From Cupriavidus pauculus (GTDB lineage: Bacteria > Pseudomonadota > Gammaproteobacteria > Burkholderiales > Burkholderiaceae), in assembly GCF_022179805.1 (NCBI RefSeq), contig NZ_BPUO01000003.1:62001-126000 (forward strand): a stretch of 64,000 nt of DNA, given 5' to 3'. Shown piece after piece: positions 36,524 through 45,000 of this stretch. Every line of letters starts with the position of its first letter. Position 1 is the stretch's first letter. Position numbers and translations under genes: made by a program. The notes beneath the pieces were generated by a model. It saw only the letters and a program-made list of their open reading frames with translations, was not told the origin of the DNA and did no database searches.

Positions 36524-37231
36524 ATGTCAACGCCCCCGTTCTCACGTCGCGCCTTCCTGAAAGCGACTGCCGTCGCCGTCCCCGTTGCTGCCATTCCGCT
36601 GCATGAGCTTCGCGCCAAGGGGCTCGAGGACGTTCACCTGCAGCACTACAAACCCATTTTCTTCAGCGCCGCCGAGTGGCCCTTCGTGCTCGCCGCGTGC
36701 GACCGGTTGATCCCTGCCGAAGGCAAGGGCCCGGGCGCGCTGGAAACCAACGTGCCGGTCTTCATCGATCAGCAACTGCACGATGGGCTGGGCGCAGACA
36801 TCTACCTGCAAGGCCCGCATGACCCGAAAGCGCCGGCCACACTGGGCTTCCAGCTGCCGTACGCGCCGCAGGACATCTATCGCCACGGCATCCGGCTGGC
36901 ACAGCAGGCCGCCAATTCCCAGCACGGCAAGCCGTTCGAGCGGCTTGCCGCCGAGCAGCAGGACGCCTTCCTGACCGCGCTGCAGAAAAACGGCGTGGAT
37001 TTTGCCGCGCTGGGCGAGACGTCGCTCAAGGCGTCGCAGTTCTTCTCGCAACTGCTTGGCGATACCAAGAACGGCTACCTGGCCGACCCCAAGTACGGCG
37101 GCAACAAGGACATGAAGGCCTGGGTCGCCATCGGCTTCCCCGGCGCGCGCGGCCAGTACATCGAATGGGTGGACCAGCACAACGTGAAGTACCCGTTGGG
37201 CCCGGTCAGCCTCAGCGGCAAGCGCGCCTGA
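36524..37231 (+). CDS. Gluconate 2-dehydrogenase-type small subunit (Tat-exported)
   Basis: 235 residues from the ATG at 36524. A twin-arginine signal (SRRAFLKATAVAVPVAAIPL) directs export with the folded flavoprotein. The mature part matches gluconate 2-dehydrogenase subunit 3: FFSAAEWPFVLAACDRLIPA near residue 45, then NGYLADPKYGGNKDMKAWVAIGFPG near the C-terminus. It is needed for maturation and export of the large subunit. First of three genes in the order small subunit, flavoprotein, cytochrome c. Confidence 0.88.
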   Translation: MSTPPFSRRAFLKATAVAVPVAAIPLHELRAKGLEDVHLQHYKPIFFSAAEWPFVLAACDRLIPAEGKGPGALETNVPVFIDQQLHDGLGADIYLQGPHDPKAPATLGFQLPYAPQDIYRHGIRLAQQAANSQHGKPFERLAAEQQDAFLTALQKNGVDFAALGETSLKASQFFSQLLGDTKNGYLADPKYGGNKDMKAWVAIGFPGARGQYIEWVDQHNVKYPLGPVSLSGKRA

Positions 37232-37341
37232 ACGGCCGCCCTGCCCGCTTCGATTCCCGCTTCACTGCATCCGATTTTCCACGCCTGACCCGGCACGCCC
37301 TTGCGCGTGGCGGCGTCGTGCGTCCAGAACCAGAACATTTC

Positions 37342-39111
37342 ATGCCCCACATCACCAACGACGACGTTGACGTCGTCATCGTCGGCCTTGGCTGGGCCGG
37401 ATCGCTGATGGCGATCGAACTGGCCCAGGCCGGCCTGAAGGTCCGCGCGCTTGAACGCGGCCCGGACCGTCCGCCCGAAGACTTCGCCTATCCCAAGCCG
37501 GCCGACCAGTACGCCTACGCCACGCGCAACAAGGTCTTCGCCACGCCGCGCGAAGCCGCGCTGACCGTGCGCTACAACCGCGACCAGGCCGCGCTGCCCA
37601 CGCGCAAATGGGGCGCCTTCGCGCCGGGCACCGGCGTGGGTGGCTCCGGGCTGCACTGGACCGGCGTGCTGATCCGCCCCACGCCGACCGACATCAAGCT
37701 CAAGACCTACGCCGACCAGGCCTACAAGCGCGGCACGCTCGACCCCGAGATGCGCGTCAAGGACTTTCCGTTCACGTGGGACGAGATCGAGCCGTACTAC
37801 GACTTCTTCGAGAAAGTCTGCGGGCTGTCCGGCAACACGGGCAACCTGCGCGGCAACATCCAGCCCGGCGGCGATCCGTTCGAAGGCCCGCGCTCGAATC
37901 CGTACCCGCTGCCTGCGCTGCAGGACACGCTGAACTGCTCGATGTTCGCCGGCGCGGCGCGCAAGCTCGGCTACCACCCGTTCCCGAACCCGTCGGCCAA
38001 CGTGTCGCAGGCATGGACCAACCCGTACGGCGCCCAGCTCGCCCCGTGCAACTACTGCGGCTACTGCAGCAAGTACCCCTGCCTGAACTACTCGAAGGCG
38101 TCGCCGCAGACCACCATCCTCGATGTGGTCAAGCGCATGCCGAACTTCTCGTATCGCGTGAACGCCAACGTGATCCGCGTGGACCTGCACGCCGACCGCA
38201 AGACCGCGCGCGGCGTGACCTATATCGACGAGCACGGCAAGGAAGTCTTCCAGCCGGCGAAGATCGTCGTGCTGTCGAGCTTCCAGTTCGCGAACGTGCG
38301 GCTGATGCTGCTGTCGGGCATCGGCAAGCCGTATGACCCCGTGTCGGAGACCGGCACGATTGGCCGCAACTACGCGTTCCTGAGCAATGGCGGCGCCACG
38401 CTGTTCTTCAAGGACAAGCACTTCAATCCGTTCGCCACGGCCGGCGCCACGGGCGAGATGTTCAACGACATCTCGCCGGGCAACTTCGACGGCCCGTCGC
38501 TGGGCTTTATCGGCGGCGCCAAGATCCACAGCTCGCAGGCCACCGGCGCGCCCATCGGCACGTCGCTGCCGTCTGGCACGCCCGCATGGGGCAAGGGCTG
38601 GAAGGACGCCATGGTGGACTGGTACGGCCGCTCGATGAAGATCAGCATCACCACCACGTGCATGTCGTATCGCGGCCACTACCTGGACCTGGATCCGAAT
38701 TACCGCGATCCGTGGGGCCAGCCGCTGCTGCGCATGACCTTCGACTGGCGGCAGAACGAACTGAAGCTGCAGCGCTACCTGCGCGACATCGTGCTGAACA
38801 TCTCGAAGGAGCTGAAGCCCGATGCGATGTCGGAGAGCTTCCTGGCGCTGGACTCGCACTGGGACATCACCAAGTATGTGTCCACCCACAACGTGGGCGG
38901 CGCGATCATGGGTGCGTCGCCGCGCGATTCGGCGCTGAACCGCTACCTGCAGTCATGGGACGTGCACAACGTGTTCGTGCCCGGCGGCAACGCATTCCCG
39001 CAGAACTTCCAGGCCAACCCGACGGCCACCATCGGCGCCATCACGCTAATGGCCGCCAACGCCATCAAGAAGCAGTACCTCAAGAACCCGGGGCCGCTGG
39101 TACAAGCCTGA
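37342..39111 (+). CDS. GMC-family dehydrogenase flavoprotein subunit
   Basis: 589 residues from the ATG at 37342. N-terminal FAD-binding VVIVGLGWAGSLMAIELAQAG, a second nucleotide-contact motif GTGVGGSGLHWTGV near residue 95, and a cysteine-rich CNYCGYCSKYPC near 235. The C-terminal substrate domain contains STHNVGGAIMG and NAFPQNFQANPTATIGAITL with the catalytic histidine/asparagine region. This is the large subunit of membrane-bound gluconate, 2-keto-gluconate or sorbitol-type dehydrogenases, active at the periplasmic face. The sugar or polyol oxidised is not deducible. Confidence 0.88.
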   Translation: MPHITNDDVDVVIVGLGWAGSLMAIELAQAGLKVRALERGPDRPPEDFAYPKPADQYAYATRNKVFATPREAALTVRYNRDQAALPTRKWGAFAPGTGVGGSGLHWTGVLIRPTPTDIKLKTYADQAYKRGTLDPEMRVKDFPFTWDEIEPYYDFFEKVCGLSGNTGNLRGNIQPGGDPFEGPRSNPYPLPALQDTLNCSMFAGAARKLGYHPFPNPSANVSQAWTNPYGAQLAPCNYCGYCSKYPCLNYSKASPQTTILDVVKRMPNFSYRVNANVIRVDLHADRKTARGVTYIDEHGKEVFQPAKIVVLSSFQFANVRLMLLSGIGKPYDPVSETGTIGRNYAFLSNGGATLFFKDKHFNPFATAGATGEMFNDISPGNFDGPSLGFIGGAKIHSSQATGAPIGTSLPSGTPAWGKGWKDAMVDWYGRSMKISITTTCMSYRGHYLDLDPNYRDPWGQPLLRMTFDWRQNELKLQRYLRDIVLNISKELKPDAMSESFLALDSHWDITKYVSTHNVGGAIMGASPRDSALNRYLQSWDVHNVFVPGGNAFPQNFQANPTATIGAITLMAANAIKKQYLKNPGPLVQA

Positions 39112-39122
39112 GCACGACGACA

Positions 39123-40385
39123 ATGAACATCCTCAAGTCATTCCTCATTGCCGCCACCTTCGGCACGGTCGCGGCGTCTGCCGCGCAGGCGGCCACGGAC
39201 CCGGCGCTGATCCAGCGCGGCGCCTACCTGGCGCGCGTGGGCGACTGCATGGCCTGCCACAGCGCGCCCGGCAAGCCCGAGTACAGCGGGGGCCTGCCGA
39301 TCGACAGCGGCCACGGCATCATCTACTCGACCAACATCACGCCGGACAGGCAGCGCGGCATCGGCGGCTATACCGAGAAGCAGTTCGCGGACGCGGTGCG
39401 CCGTGGCGTGCGCGCCGATGGCACGCACCTGTACCCGGCCATGCCGTATCCGAACTACGCGAAGGTCACGGATGCCGACATCCACGCGCTCTACGCGTTC
39501 TTCATGAGCGGCGTGAAACCCAGCAACGTGCAACCGCCGCAGACCAGCATGGACTTCCCGTTCAACCTGCGCTGGGGCATGGCGGTCTGGAACCTGGTGT
39601 TTGCCTCGGACAAGCCGTTCCAGCCGCAGCCGAAGTGGACCGATCAGGTCAGGCTGGGTGCGTATCTGGTGGAAGGGCTGGGCCACTGCAGCAGCTGCCA
39701 CACACCGCGCGGCGTCGCCATGAACGAGAAAGCCGATTCCAGCGCCAACGCGCAGTACCTGGCCGGCGGCGACCTGAACGGTTGGCCCGTGCCTTCGCTG
39801 CGTGGCATGCCGCACTGGACCAACCAGGACATCGTCGACTACCTGCTGACCGGCCGTAACCGCACGGCCGCGGTGGCGGGCGAGATGACACAGGTGGTGG
39901 CGCACAGCACATCGCATATGCGCACGACCGACCTGGATGCGATTGCCGCCTACCTCAAGAGCCTGCCGCCCGTGCCGGGCAAGTCGCCGACCGTGAAGCC
40001 GCAAGGCGGCATGACGACGATCCGCAAGCTGACGGCGGCGAAGGACCTCACACTCGGTGAGCGGCTCTATCTGGACAACTGCGCGGCCTGCCACTTCGTC
40101 ACGGGCAAGGGCGCCACGCGCGTGTTTCCGCAGCTCGACGGGGCGACGGTAATCAACGCCGGCAGTCCCGCCGCGCTGGTCAACGTGATCCTGGCCGGTG
40201 CCGCCACGCCGTCCACGGCCAAGGCACCTTCGGTGCTGGTGATGCCGGGCTTCGCGCATCGCATGAACGATGCGGAAGTAGCCGAACTGGCCACGTTCCT
40301 GCGCCAGGGCTGGAACAACCGCGCCGCACCCGTCACCGAGCGTAATGTGAAGGCAGTGCGCGCGACGCTGACGCCAGCGCACTGA
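39123..40385 (+). CDS. Triheme cytochrome c subunit of the GMC dehydrogenase
   Basis: 420 residues from the ATG at 39123, with a Sec signal ending at SAAQAATD. Three c-heme motifs are visible: CMACH near residue 42, CSSCH near 190 and CAACH near 320. Each has the expected distal methionine regions (YPAMPYPNYAKV, WPVPSLRGMP, VLVMPGFAHRMND). It passes electrons from the flavoprotein to ubiquinone in the membrane. It follows the flavoprotein gene by 11 bp and ends in a hairpin. Confidence 0.9.
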   Translation: MNILKSFLIAATFGTVAASAAQAATDPALIQRGAYLARVGDCMACHSAPGKPEYSGGLPIDSGHGIIYSTNITPDRQRGIGGYTEKQFADAVRRGVRADGTHLYPAMPYPNYAKVTDADIHALYAFFMSGVKPSNVQPPQTSMDFPFNLRWGMAVWNLVFASDKPFQPQPKWTDQVRLGAYLVEGLGHCSSCHTPRGVAMNEKADSSANAQYLAGGDLNGWPVPSLRGMPHWTNQDIVDYLLTGRNRTAAVAGEMTQVVAHSTSHMRTTDLDAIAAYLKSLPPVPGKSPTVKPQGGMTTIRKLTAAKDLTLGERLYLDNCAACHFVTGKGATRVFPQLDGATVINAGSPAALVNVILAGAATPSTAKAPSVLVMPGFAHRMNDAEVAELATFLRQGWNNRAAPVTERNVKAVRATLTPAH

Positions 40386-40398
40386 GCAACGTCAGGCT

Positions 40399-40432
40399 GC
40401 TGCGGCCCATGATTCGCGCATGGGCCCGCAGC
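40399..40432. terminator. Hairpin between convergent genes
   Basis: GCTGCGG-CCCATG pairs with CATGGG-C-CCGCAGC across a short loop, with one bulged base, between the cytochrome c stop and the DUF2239 stop. A likely shared terminator; no clear T-tract. Confidence 0.45.
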
Positions 40433-40453
40433 GCTGCAGCCAGGAGCCGCTAC

Positions 40454-41056
40454 CTAGACGGTCACAGGCTCGGTGAGCAGTTGCAGCACGTACGCCTTCA
40501 CATCGCGCGGCCATGCAGCCATATGCGCCGCCAGTCGATCTTCATCGCCAGCGAACAGCGCTCGCGAGGCTTCCTCGAAACCGGCCAGGTCACCTGCCAG
40601 CGTGGACATGGCGTGGTACGCGCGGTCGCGTGCCTGGCGTACGTGGTCCCGGCCGCCAGCGTTCCTACGCGCTTCGTGCACCAGCTTGCGTAGCGCGACA
40701 GAGGCGCCGCCCGGCTGCGTCGCCAGCCAATCCCAGTGCTCCGGCAACAGCGTGACTTCGCGCGCCACCACACCAAGCTTCGGGCGCCCCCTGCCCTTGG
40801 GCGCCTGGGCCGGTTGGTCTGGTTGGGCCGACTGAGCCGACTGGGCCACGGTGTAGCGCGCCGCGATGCCGTCCTCCCCGCCACGCAGGTCCAGGTCGAC
40901 CGTTTTGCCGTCGACATCATTGAATACCAGCGGATATCTCTCGGGCTGGGTCGATTGCGCCCGCAGTACGGCGACTGCAACCTCGTGCAAGGAACCGGCG
41001 GCGAGCCGGCTCCCTTCGAGAAAGGCGGTGTAGGTGGGGGAGGTAGTTTGGTCCAT
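40454..41056 (-). CDS. DUF2239 family protein, possible ribbon-helix-helix regulator
   Basis: 200 residues. The N-terminal half (FLEGSRLAAGSLHEVAVAVL, FNDVDGKTVDLDLRGG) is the DUF2239 beta-alpha domain. After a Q/A/P-rich linker comes GRGRPKLGVVAREVTLLPEH, then WDWLATQPGGASVALRKLVHEARR, which has the strand-helix-helix pattern of a CopG/Arc-type DNA-binding unit. The C-terminus is helical. Palindromes that include TTTTACCCGGGTTAAA lie just upstream of its start, so autoregulation is a natural guess. Function of the family is not established. Confidence 0.75.
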   Translation of the reverse strand: MDQTTSPTYTAFLEGSRLAAGSLHEVAVAVLRAQSTQPERYPLVFNDVDGKTVDLDLRGGEDGIAARYTVAQSAQSAQPDQPAQAPKGRGRPKLGVVAREVTLLPEHWDWLATQPGGASVALRKLVHEARRNAGGRDHVRQARDRAYHAMSTLAGDLAGFEEASRALFAGDEDRLAAHMAAWPRDVKAYVLQLLTEPVTV

Positions 41057-41062
41057 GCGCCG

Positions 41063-41109
41063 AATTTTACCCGGGTTAAATTTGAAGTCAATAACATCCG
41101 GGTAAAATT
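41063..41109. promoter_or_regulatory. Inverted repeat operator upstream of DUF2239
   Basis: AATTTTACCCGG (41063-41074) and CCGGGTAAAATT (41098-41109) form perfect 12-bp arms 23 bp apart. The left arm is itself the core of a near-palindrome TTTTACCCGGGTTAAA. It starts six bases upstream of the DUF2239 initiation codon, so it overlaps the leader or promoter. Confidence 0.6.
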
Positions 41110-41175
41110 AAACAGAGTGGCATTTTCGCCTCATTTCAAGGACCTGCGTAGCCGTGCCTGTCCCGTGAAGTTTTC

Positions 41176-41385
41176 ATGATGGGATTGCAAAACGCGATCC
41201 GCGCCGACCTGCCCCGCCTGAAGCGCACCGGCGGCCTGCTGTTGTCTTTCATGCTCGGCGGCATAGCCAATGCGGCGGGCTTCCAAAGCATCGGCTATAT
41301 CTTCGTTACGCCGTTCGTCTGTTTGCTGTTCGCGCTGGCGTGGATGCCCGCCAGAGCTGACTTCTTCCGGCGACGCAGCTTCTAG
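41176..41385 (+). pseudogene. Truncated copy of the DUF1275 gene
   Basis: 69 codons, from MMGLQNAI to the stop, match the C-terminal part of the DUF1275 protein at 22541-23287. Relative to that gene, everything before the second methionine of CFMMGLQ is missing and an internal 126-bp block is deleted in frame. The deletion ends fall at a shared ATC (22973-22975 and 23099-23101 in the intact gene). What remains has RADLPRLKRTGGLLLSF and TPFVCLLFALAWMPARADFF. It cannot form the six-helix protein. Flanks are DUF2239 and DUF4279 genes. Confidence 0.85.
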
Positions 41386-41488
41386 GTGCTGGAGGGCGCG
41401 ATGTCCCAGAACGGCCAGAATCGGTCATTGAACTGATGCCTCACGTGACCAATAATCCCTGGCGCACCGAACTTCAGGTATTACGGAA

Positions 41489-41914
41489 ATGGCTCGATTG
41501 CACGAATCTGCCGTGGGGCTCCGGATTATGGGAGACGATCTTGCTCCCGATGAAATCAGCCGACAGCTCGGCTGCCTTCCGACGTTTGCCCAGCTTAAGG
41601 GCGAAGCAATTGTCGGAGAGAGATCAGGACAAACGCGTGTCGCCAAGTGTGGAATGTGGCGACTGCGAGCACAGCCGCGCGAGCCAGAAGACCTCAACGG
41701 TCAGATCGCCGAAATTCTTGGGCAACTATCTGACGACCTCGACGTTTGGAAGGCGATATCTGATCGCTACTCAGTTGACCTGTTCTGTGGTCTCCTCATG
41801 GACGGTAGCAACGAAGGCTTGTCGGTCTCAGCAAGCTCACTCTTCGCACTAGGTGCTCGCGGTATCCAACTTTCTCTCGATCTCTATGGCCCCGGCAGCA
41901 GCGCGAGTGCTTGA
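41489..41914 (+). CDS. DUF4279 domain protein
   Basis: 141 residues. LRIMGDDLAPDEISRQLGCLP near the start and RVAKCGMWRL in the middle are the DUF4279 hallmarks; the second half (SDRYSVDLFCGLLMD, and LSVSASSLFALGARGIQLSL) also fits. Members are small cytosolic proteins without known activity, sometimes encoded near polymorphic-toxin immunity genes; no toxin is seen here. Ribosome-binding support is weak. Confidence 0.75.
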   Translation: MARLHESAVGLRIMGDDLAPDEISRQLGCLPTFAQLKGEAIVGERSGQTRVAKCGMWRLRAQPREPEDLNGQIAEILGQLSDDLDVWKAISDRYSVDLFCGLLMDGSNEGLSVSASSLFALGARGIQLSLDLYGPGSSASA

Positions 41915-42135
41915 AGCGATCGCCGAGACTTAACAGTCCGCTAAGGGTCGGCAGCGGCCCCACAGGCCTACGCGACGGCGCGTGGGCCGGGCCGACGACC
42001 GGGCTCGGTAAGTACCGACAGCCACTGGCGCTTAGTCGACGCCGTTCTAGGTTCGAAAGCAGGCACTAAGCCCGGTACTACTAGCAGTCGTCATTTGTTC
42101 GCCGGCTGCTGTTGTGGCACGACCGCCCGGCCCGT

Positions 42136-43176
42136 CTACGGCACAGCCCGCGTGGCATAGGCCACGCTATCCTCCGCGCGCACCGCCCCCGGCGGCCTCC
42201 CGACCACCCGCTTAAACGCACGGCTGAACGCAGCGAGCGAACCGTAGCCGAGCCGGAACGCAACGGATTCGATCGCCTCCCGGTCGCGTGCGATCCATTG
42301 CGCTGCGAGCCGCATCCTCAGCTCGGTCAGGTAGCGCACGGGTGTCATCCCAGTCGCCGCGAGAAATCGCTCGGCGAACACCGAACGCGACACTCCCGCT
42401 TCAACTGCCAATTCCGCGACGCTCCAGTTTCGGCCCGGATCGCGATGCAGCGCGACGATCGCGCGGCCGAGCTTCGGATCGAGCAGCGCTTGCACCCAAC
42501 CGGTTGCGTCGCCGCAACCGCACTCGACCCAGCCGCGGACGATGAACGAGGCGACTACGTCTGCGAGTCGCGCGAGGATCCCCGCGAAGCCTGCGCGCTC
42601 CGAGCAAGATTCGCGCTCCATCGCATCAAGCATCGGGCGGATTTCGGGATAGCGCGCGAGCAATGTGCCTACGTGCATGAACTCCGGCATCGTGCCGACC
42701 AGCGGCTGCATACCGCCAAGATCAAACTCCATGCACCCGCTGAAGATCAGCGCGTCGCTGACCGTCGGATCGGATGTCCCGCACGGCGGTGGCGTTCCGA
42801 CCGACGCGATTGAATCACAGATTTTCGCGGTCTCGAAAGCACTGAGGGGACGGCACAGCGCGTCTGGATCGGACACAAGCGAGTGCATGCTGCCGCGCGG
42901 CAACAGGATTGCGTCACCAGTTTCAAGCCTCATCGTCGCGCCATCCGCGTCGCGCAGCAGGACGGGCCCGCGCCCGACAAAATGGAACTGCGCGCGCCCC
43001 GGGACGTGGCCGAAGCTCAACCCGAACGGGCGCAGGACCTGGATACGGCGATATTGGACGCCGCTCAGGCGCATCCCCAGCAGCAACTCGCTGACGAGGT
43101 CGCGCACGTCTGGAACGGAAAAGGAAGCGGACATTGGATCCGGACGATTGATCAATGATTGCGGATTGTATGTCAT
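42136..43176 (-). CDS. AraC-family regulator with cupin sensor domain
   Basis: 346 residues from the ATG at 43176 (AGGA six bases upstream); starts at 43191 and 43134 are also possible. N-terminal cupin_6-type sensor (RAQFHFVGRGPVLLRDADGA, METGDAILLPRGSMHSLV region) and C-terminal double HTH (VAELAVEAGVSRSVFAERF and AFRLGYGSLAAFSRAFKR). It is divergent from the MFS exporter at 43241 with only about 65 bp between, a standard regulator-efflux pair. Codon use with many TCG/GCG/GTC differs slightly from neighbours and suggests transfer from another Burkholderiales genome. Confidence 0.87.
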   Translation of the reverse strand: MTYNPQSLINRPDPMSASFSVPDVRDLVSELLLGMRLSGVQYRRIQVLRPFGLSFGHVPGRAQFHFVGRGPVLLRDADGATMRLETGDAILLPRGSMHSLVSDPDALCRPLSAFETAKICDSIASVGTPPPCGTSDPTVSDALIFSGCMEFDLGGMQPLVGTMPEFMHVGTLLARYPEIRPMLDAMERESCSERAGFAGILARLADVVASFIVRGWVECGCGDATGWVQALLDPKLGRAIVALHRDPGRNWSVAELAVEAGVSRSVFAERFLAATGMTPVRYLTELRMRLAAQWIARDREAIESVAFRLGYGSLAAFSRAFKRVVGRPPGAVRAEDSVAYATRAVP

Positions 43177-43240
43177 ATACCGTCCTGCCATCGTTGCTTA
43201 CGATACGCCGTCATTGGCACTTTTCCCGATTTTTCCCGAC

Positions 43241-44458
43241 ATGGAACAACGTATGAATCCCGGAATTTCAAAGGCCGCCCCGCTAGTGGCCCCCAGCGAA
43301 CCCGCCTGGGGTGCGGTCTTCGCAATGTCGCTTGGCGTGTTCGGCCTTGTCACCGCCGAATTCCTGCCCGCGAGCCTGCTCACACCGATGGCCGACAGCC
43401 TCGGTGTGACAGAAGGTGTCGCCGGGCAGACGGTGACGGCCACCGCAATGGTCGCGCTCGTCGCGAGCCTGCTGACCGCTGCCGCGACGCGTACGATCGA
43501 CCGGCGGCGCGTTCTGCTCGCGTTTTCGGTGCTATTGGTCGCATCGAATCTCGCCGTTGCGTTTGCGACCAACCTCACAATGATTCTGATCGGTCGCGTT
43601 GTGCTCGGCATCGCGCTTGGAGGCTTCTGGACGATGGCTACGGCCACAGCGATGCGGCTCGTGCCTGCTGCGATGGTGCCGCGCGCGCTGTCGATCATCT
43701 TCAGCGGCGTCGCAGTCGCGACGATCGCCGCTGCCCCCCTCGGCAGCTATTTCGGCCACCTGATCGGCTGGCGCAACGTGTTCCTGTTAGCAGCCGCGCT
43801 TGGCGGCGTCGCGTTTCTGTCGCAGGTCGCGACACTGCCATCGATGCCGCCGAGCGGGACGACGCGTCTGCGCACGCTGATCGACGTGCTGCGTCGGCCG
43901 ACCGTCGGCCTCGGAATGTTCGCGACGACGCTTGTGTTCACTGGACATTTTGCGTTCTTCACGTACCTGCGGCCGTTCCTCGAACAGGTTGCGGGCGTCG
44001 GAGTAAACGAACTGTCGGCGATCCTGCTCGGCTACGGGGTCGCGAACTTCGTCGGCACGTCGCTCGCCGGCCGCGTACTCGAACACCGGCTGCGGCCAAT
44101 GCTGATCGCAATGCCAGCGCTGATGGTTGTGCTCGGCATCGGGCTCGTAGCGCTCGGCCGCGCGCCGATGATCGACGCGGTGCTCGTAGCACTTTGGGGG
44201 ATGGCGTTTGGCGGCGTGCCGGTCGCATGGTCGACATGGGTCACGCGCACCGTACCCGATGAAGCCGAGAGTGCGGGCGGCCTGATCGTCGCGGCCGTGC
44301 AGCTCGCGATCGCGACCGGTGCCGCGGCTGGCGGCGTCGTGTTTGATGCAAACGGCGCGGCGGGGGTGTTCGTCGGGGCCGCCGTCGTGCTTGCCATCGC
44401 GGTTGCGACGATCGCGACGGGCGTGCCGAAACGAGTGCAGACAGTACCTGCGCGCTAG
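43241..44458 (+). CDS. MFS exporter (AraJ/sugar-efflux-like, DHA1 type)
   Basis: 405 residues from the ATG at 43241 (a second ATG lies four codons on). Twelve membrane segments; opening helix AMSLGVFGLVTAEFLPASLL followed by PMADSLGVTEGVAGQTVTAT is typical of the AraJ/YdhP group of drug and arabinose-like efflux proteins. RTIDRRRVLLAFSVLLV is the loop 2-3 motif and LGGFWTMATATAMRLVPAA lies around helix 4-5. Controlled probably by the divergent AraC gene. Substrate unknown. Confidence 0.88.
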   Translation: MEQRMNPGISKAAPLVAPSEPAWGAVFAMSLGVFGLVTAEFLPASLLTPMADSLGVTEGVAGQTVTATAMVALVASLLTAAATRTIDRRRVLLAFSVLLVASNLAVAFATNLTMILIGRVVLGIALGGFWTMATATAMRLVPAAMVPRALSIIFSGVAVATIAAAPLGSYFGHLIGWRNVFLLAAALGGVAFLSQVATLPSMPPSGTTRLRTLIDVLRRPTVGLGMFATTLVFTGHFAFFTYLRPFLEQVAGVGVNELSAILLGYGVANFVGTSLAGRVLEHRLRPMLIAMPALMVVLGIGLVALGRAPMIDAVLVALWGMAFGGVPVAWSTWVTRTVPDEAESAGGLIVAAVQLAIATGAAAGGVVFDANGAAGVFVGAAVVLAIAVATIATGVPKRVQTVPAR

Positions 44459-44483
44459 TCGAGCGTAGACCGCACTGAATCTG

Positions 44484-45000
44484 TCACTGTTCGAGCAGCA
44501 AAAATGTCAACACGCCGGCGCCCCCTAACGCGGAGCCTTGCCGGCTGGTGGCGGCATCGGTACGCCACATTAATGGTCTGCTTGGGAAGATGCTAGTCCG
44601 CCCAGGACCGGCACCAGCCGGCCGGCCGGCAACGATATCTTCGCAAATGATGTAGGGCGACTGGACCCGAATGCCGTGGCCGGCGAAGGCCGCCGCTCGA
44701 AGAACCTGACCCTCGTTCAAGTCCAGTACCTGGTGACAGGCACCGACTCCGCCCTGCCGCCCTTCCAGAGATGCAGGACAAGCGGGCCAGCAGTTCGCCC
44801 GCCTGCAGCTTTGTGCAGTTCATCGCCAGACTGAAACGTGCAGAGCTCTCCGGGCATACGCCACCCAGCAACCAAGCGCCAAGCTGTTGCGTTGACCGGT
44901 TGAATCCGCGCGGCACGAGAATCCCTCCACTTGAACCGTCCAATCCTGCCCACATCAACGTGGATTCGTCCTGCAACGTTCAGGCCCTCACCACAAACCC
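44484..45000 (-). pseudogene. Decayed LysR-family gene (C-terminal effector domain)
   Basis: Fragments of one LysR effector domain can be read in order but in changing frames. First comes VGRIGR with ARIQPVNATAWRLVAG (near 44900-44990). KGGRAESVPVTRYWT follows (near 44720-44770). LNEGQVLRAAAFAGHGI, then SPYIICEDIVAGRP (44640-44720), end the trace. The usual order of the family is kept, with at least two frameshifts and no N-terminal HTH. The 3' end lies close to the stop of the amidohydrolase gene. I infer a dead regulator gene, perhaps the former partner of an adjoining cluster. Confidence 0.6.

Noticed and set aside
37075-38889. 604-codon open frame on the minus strand
   Set aside because: Antisense shadow of the GMC flavoprotein gene; the composition is typical of a GC-driven spurious frame.
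42665-43240. N-terminal extension of the MFS frame over the AraC gene
   Set aside because: The extension is antisense to the AraC gene and has no membrane-protein features; a normal MFS N-terminus starts at 43241.
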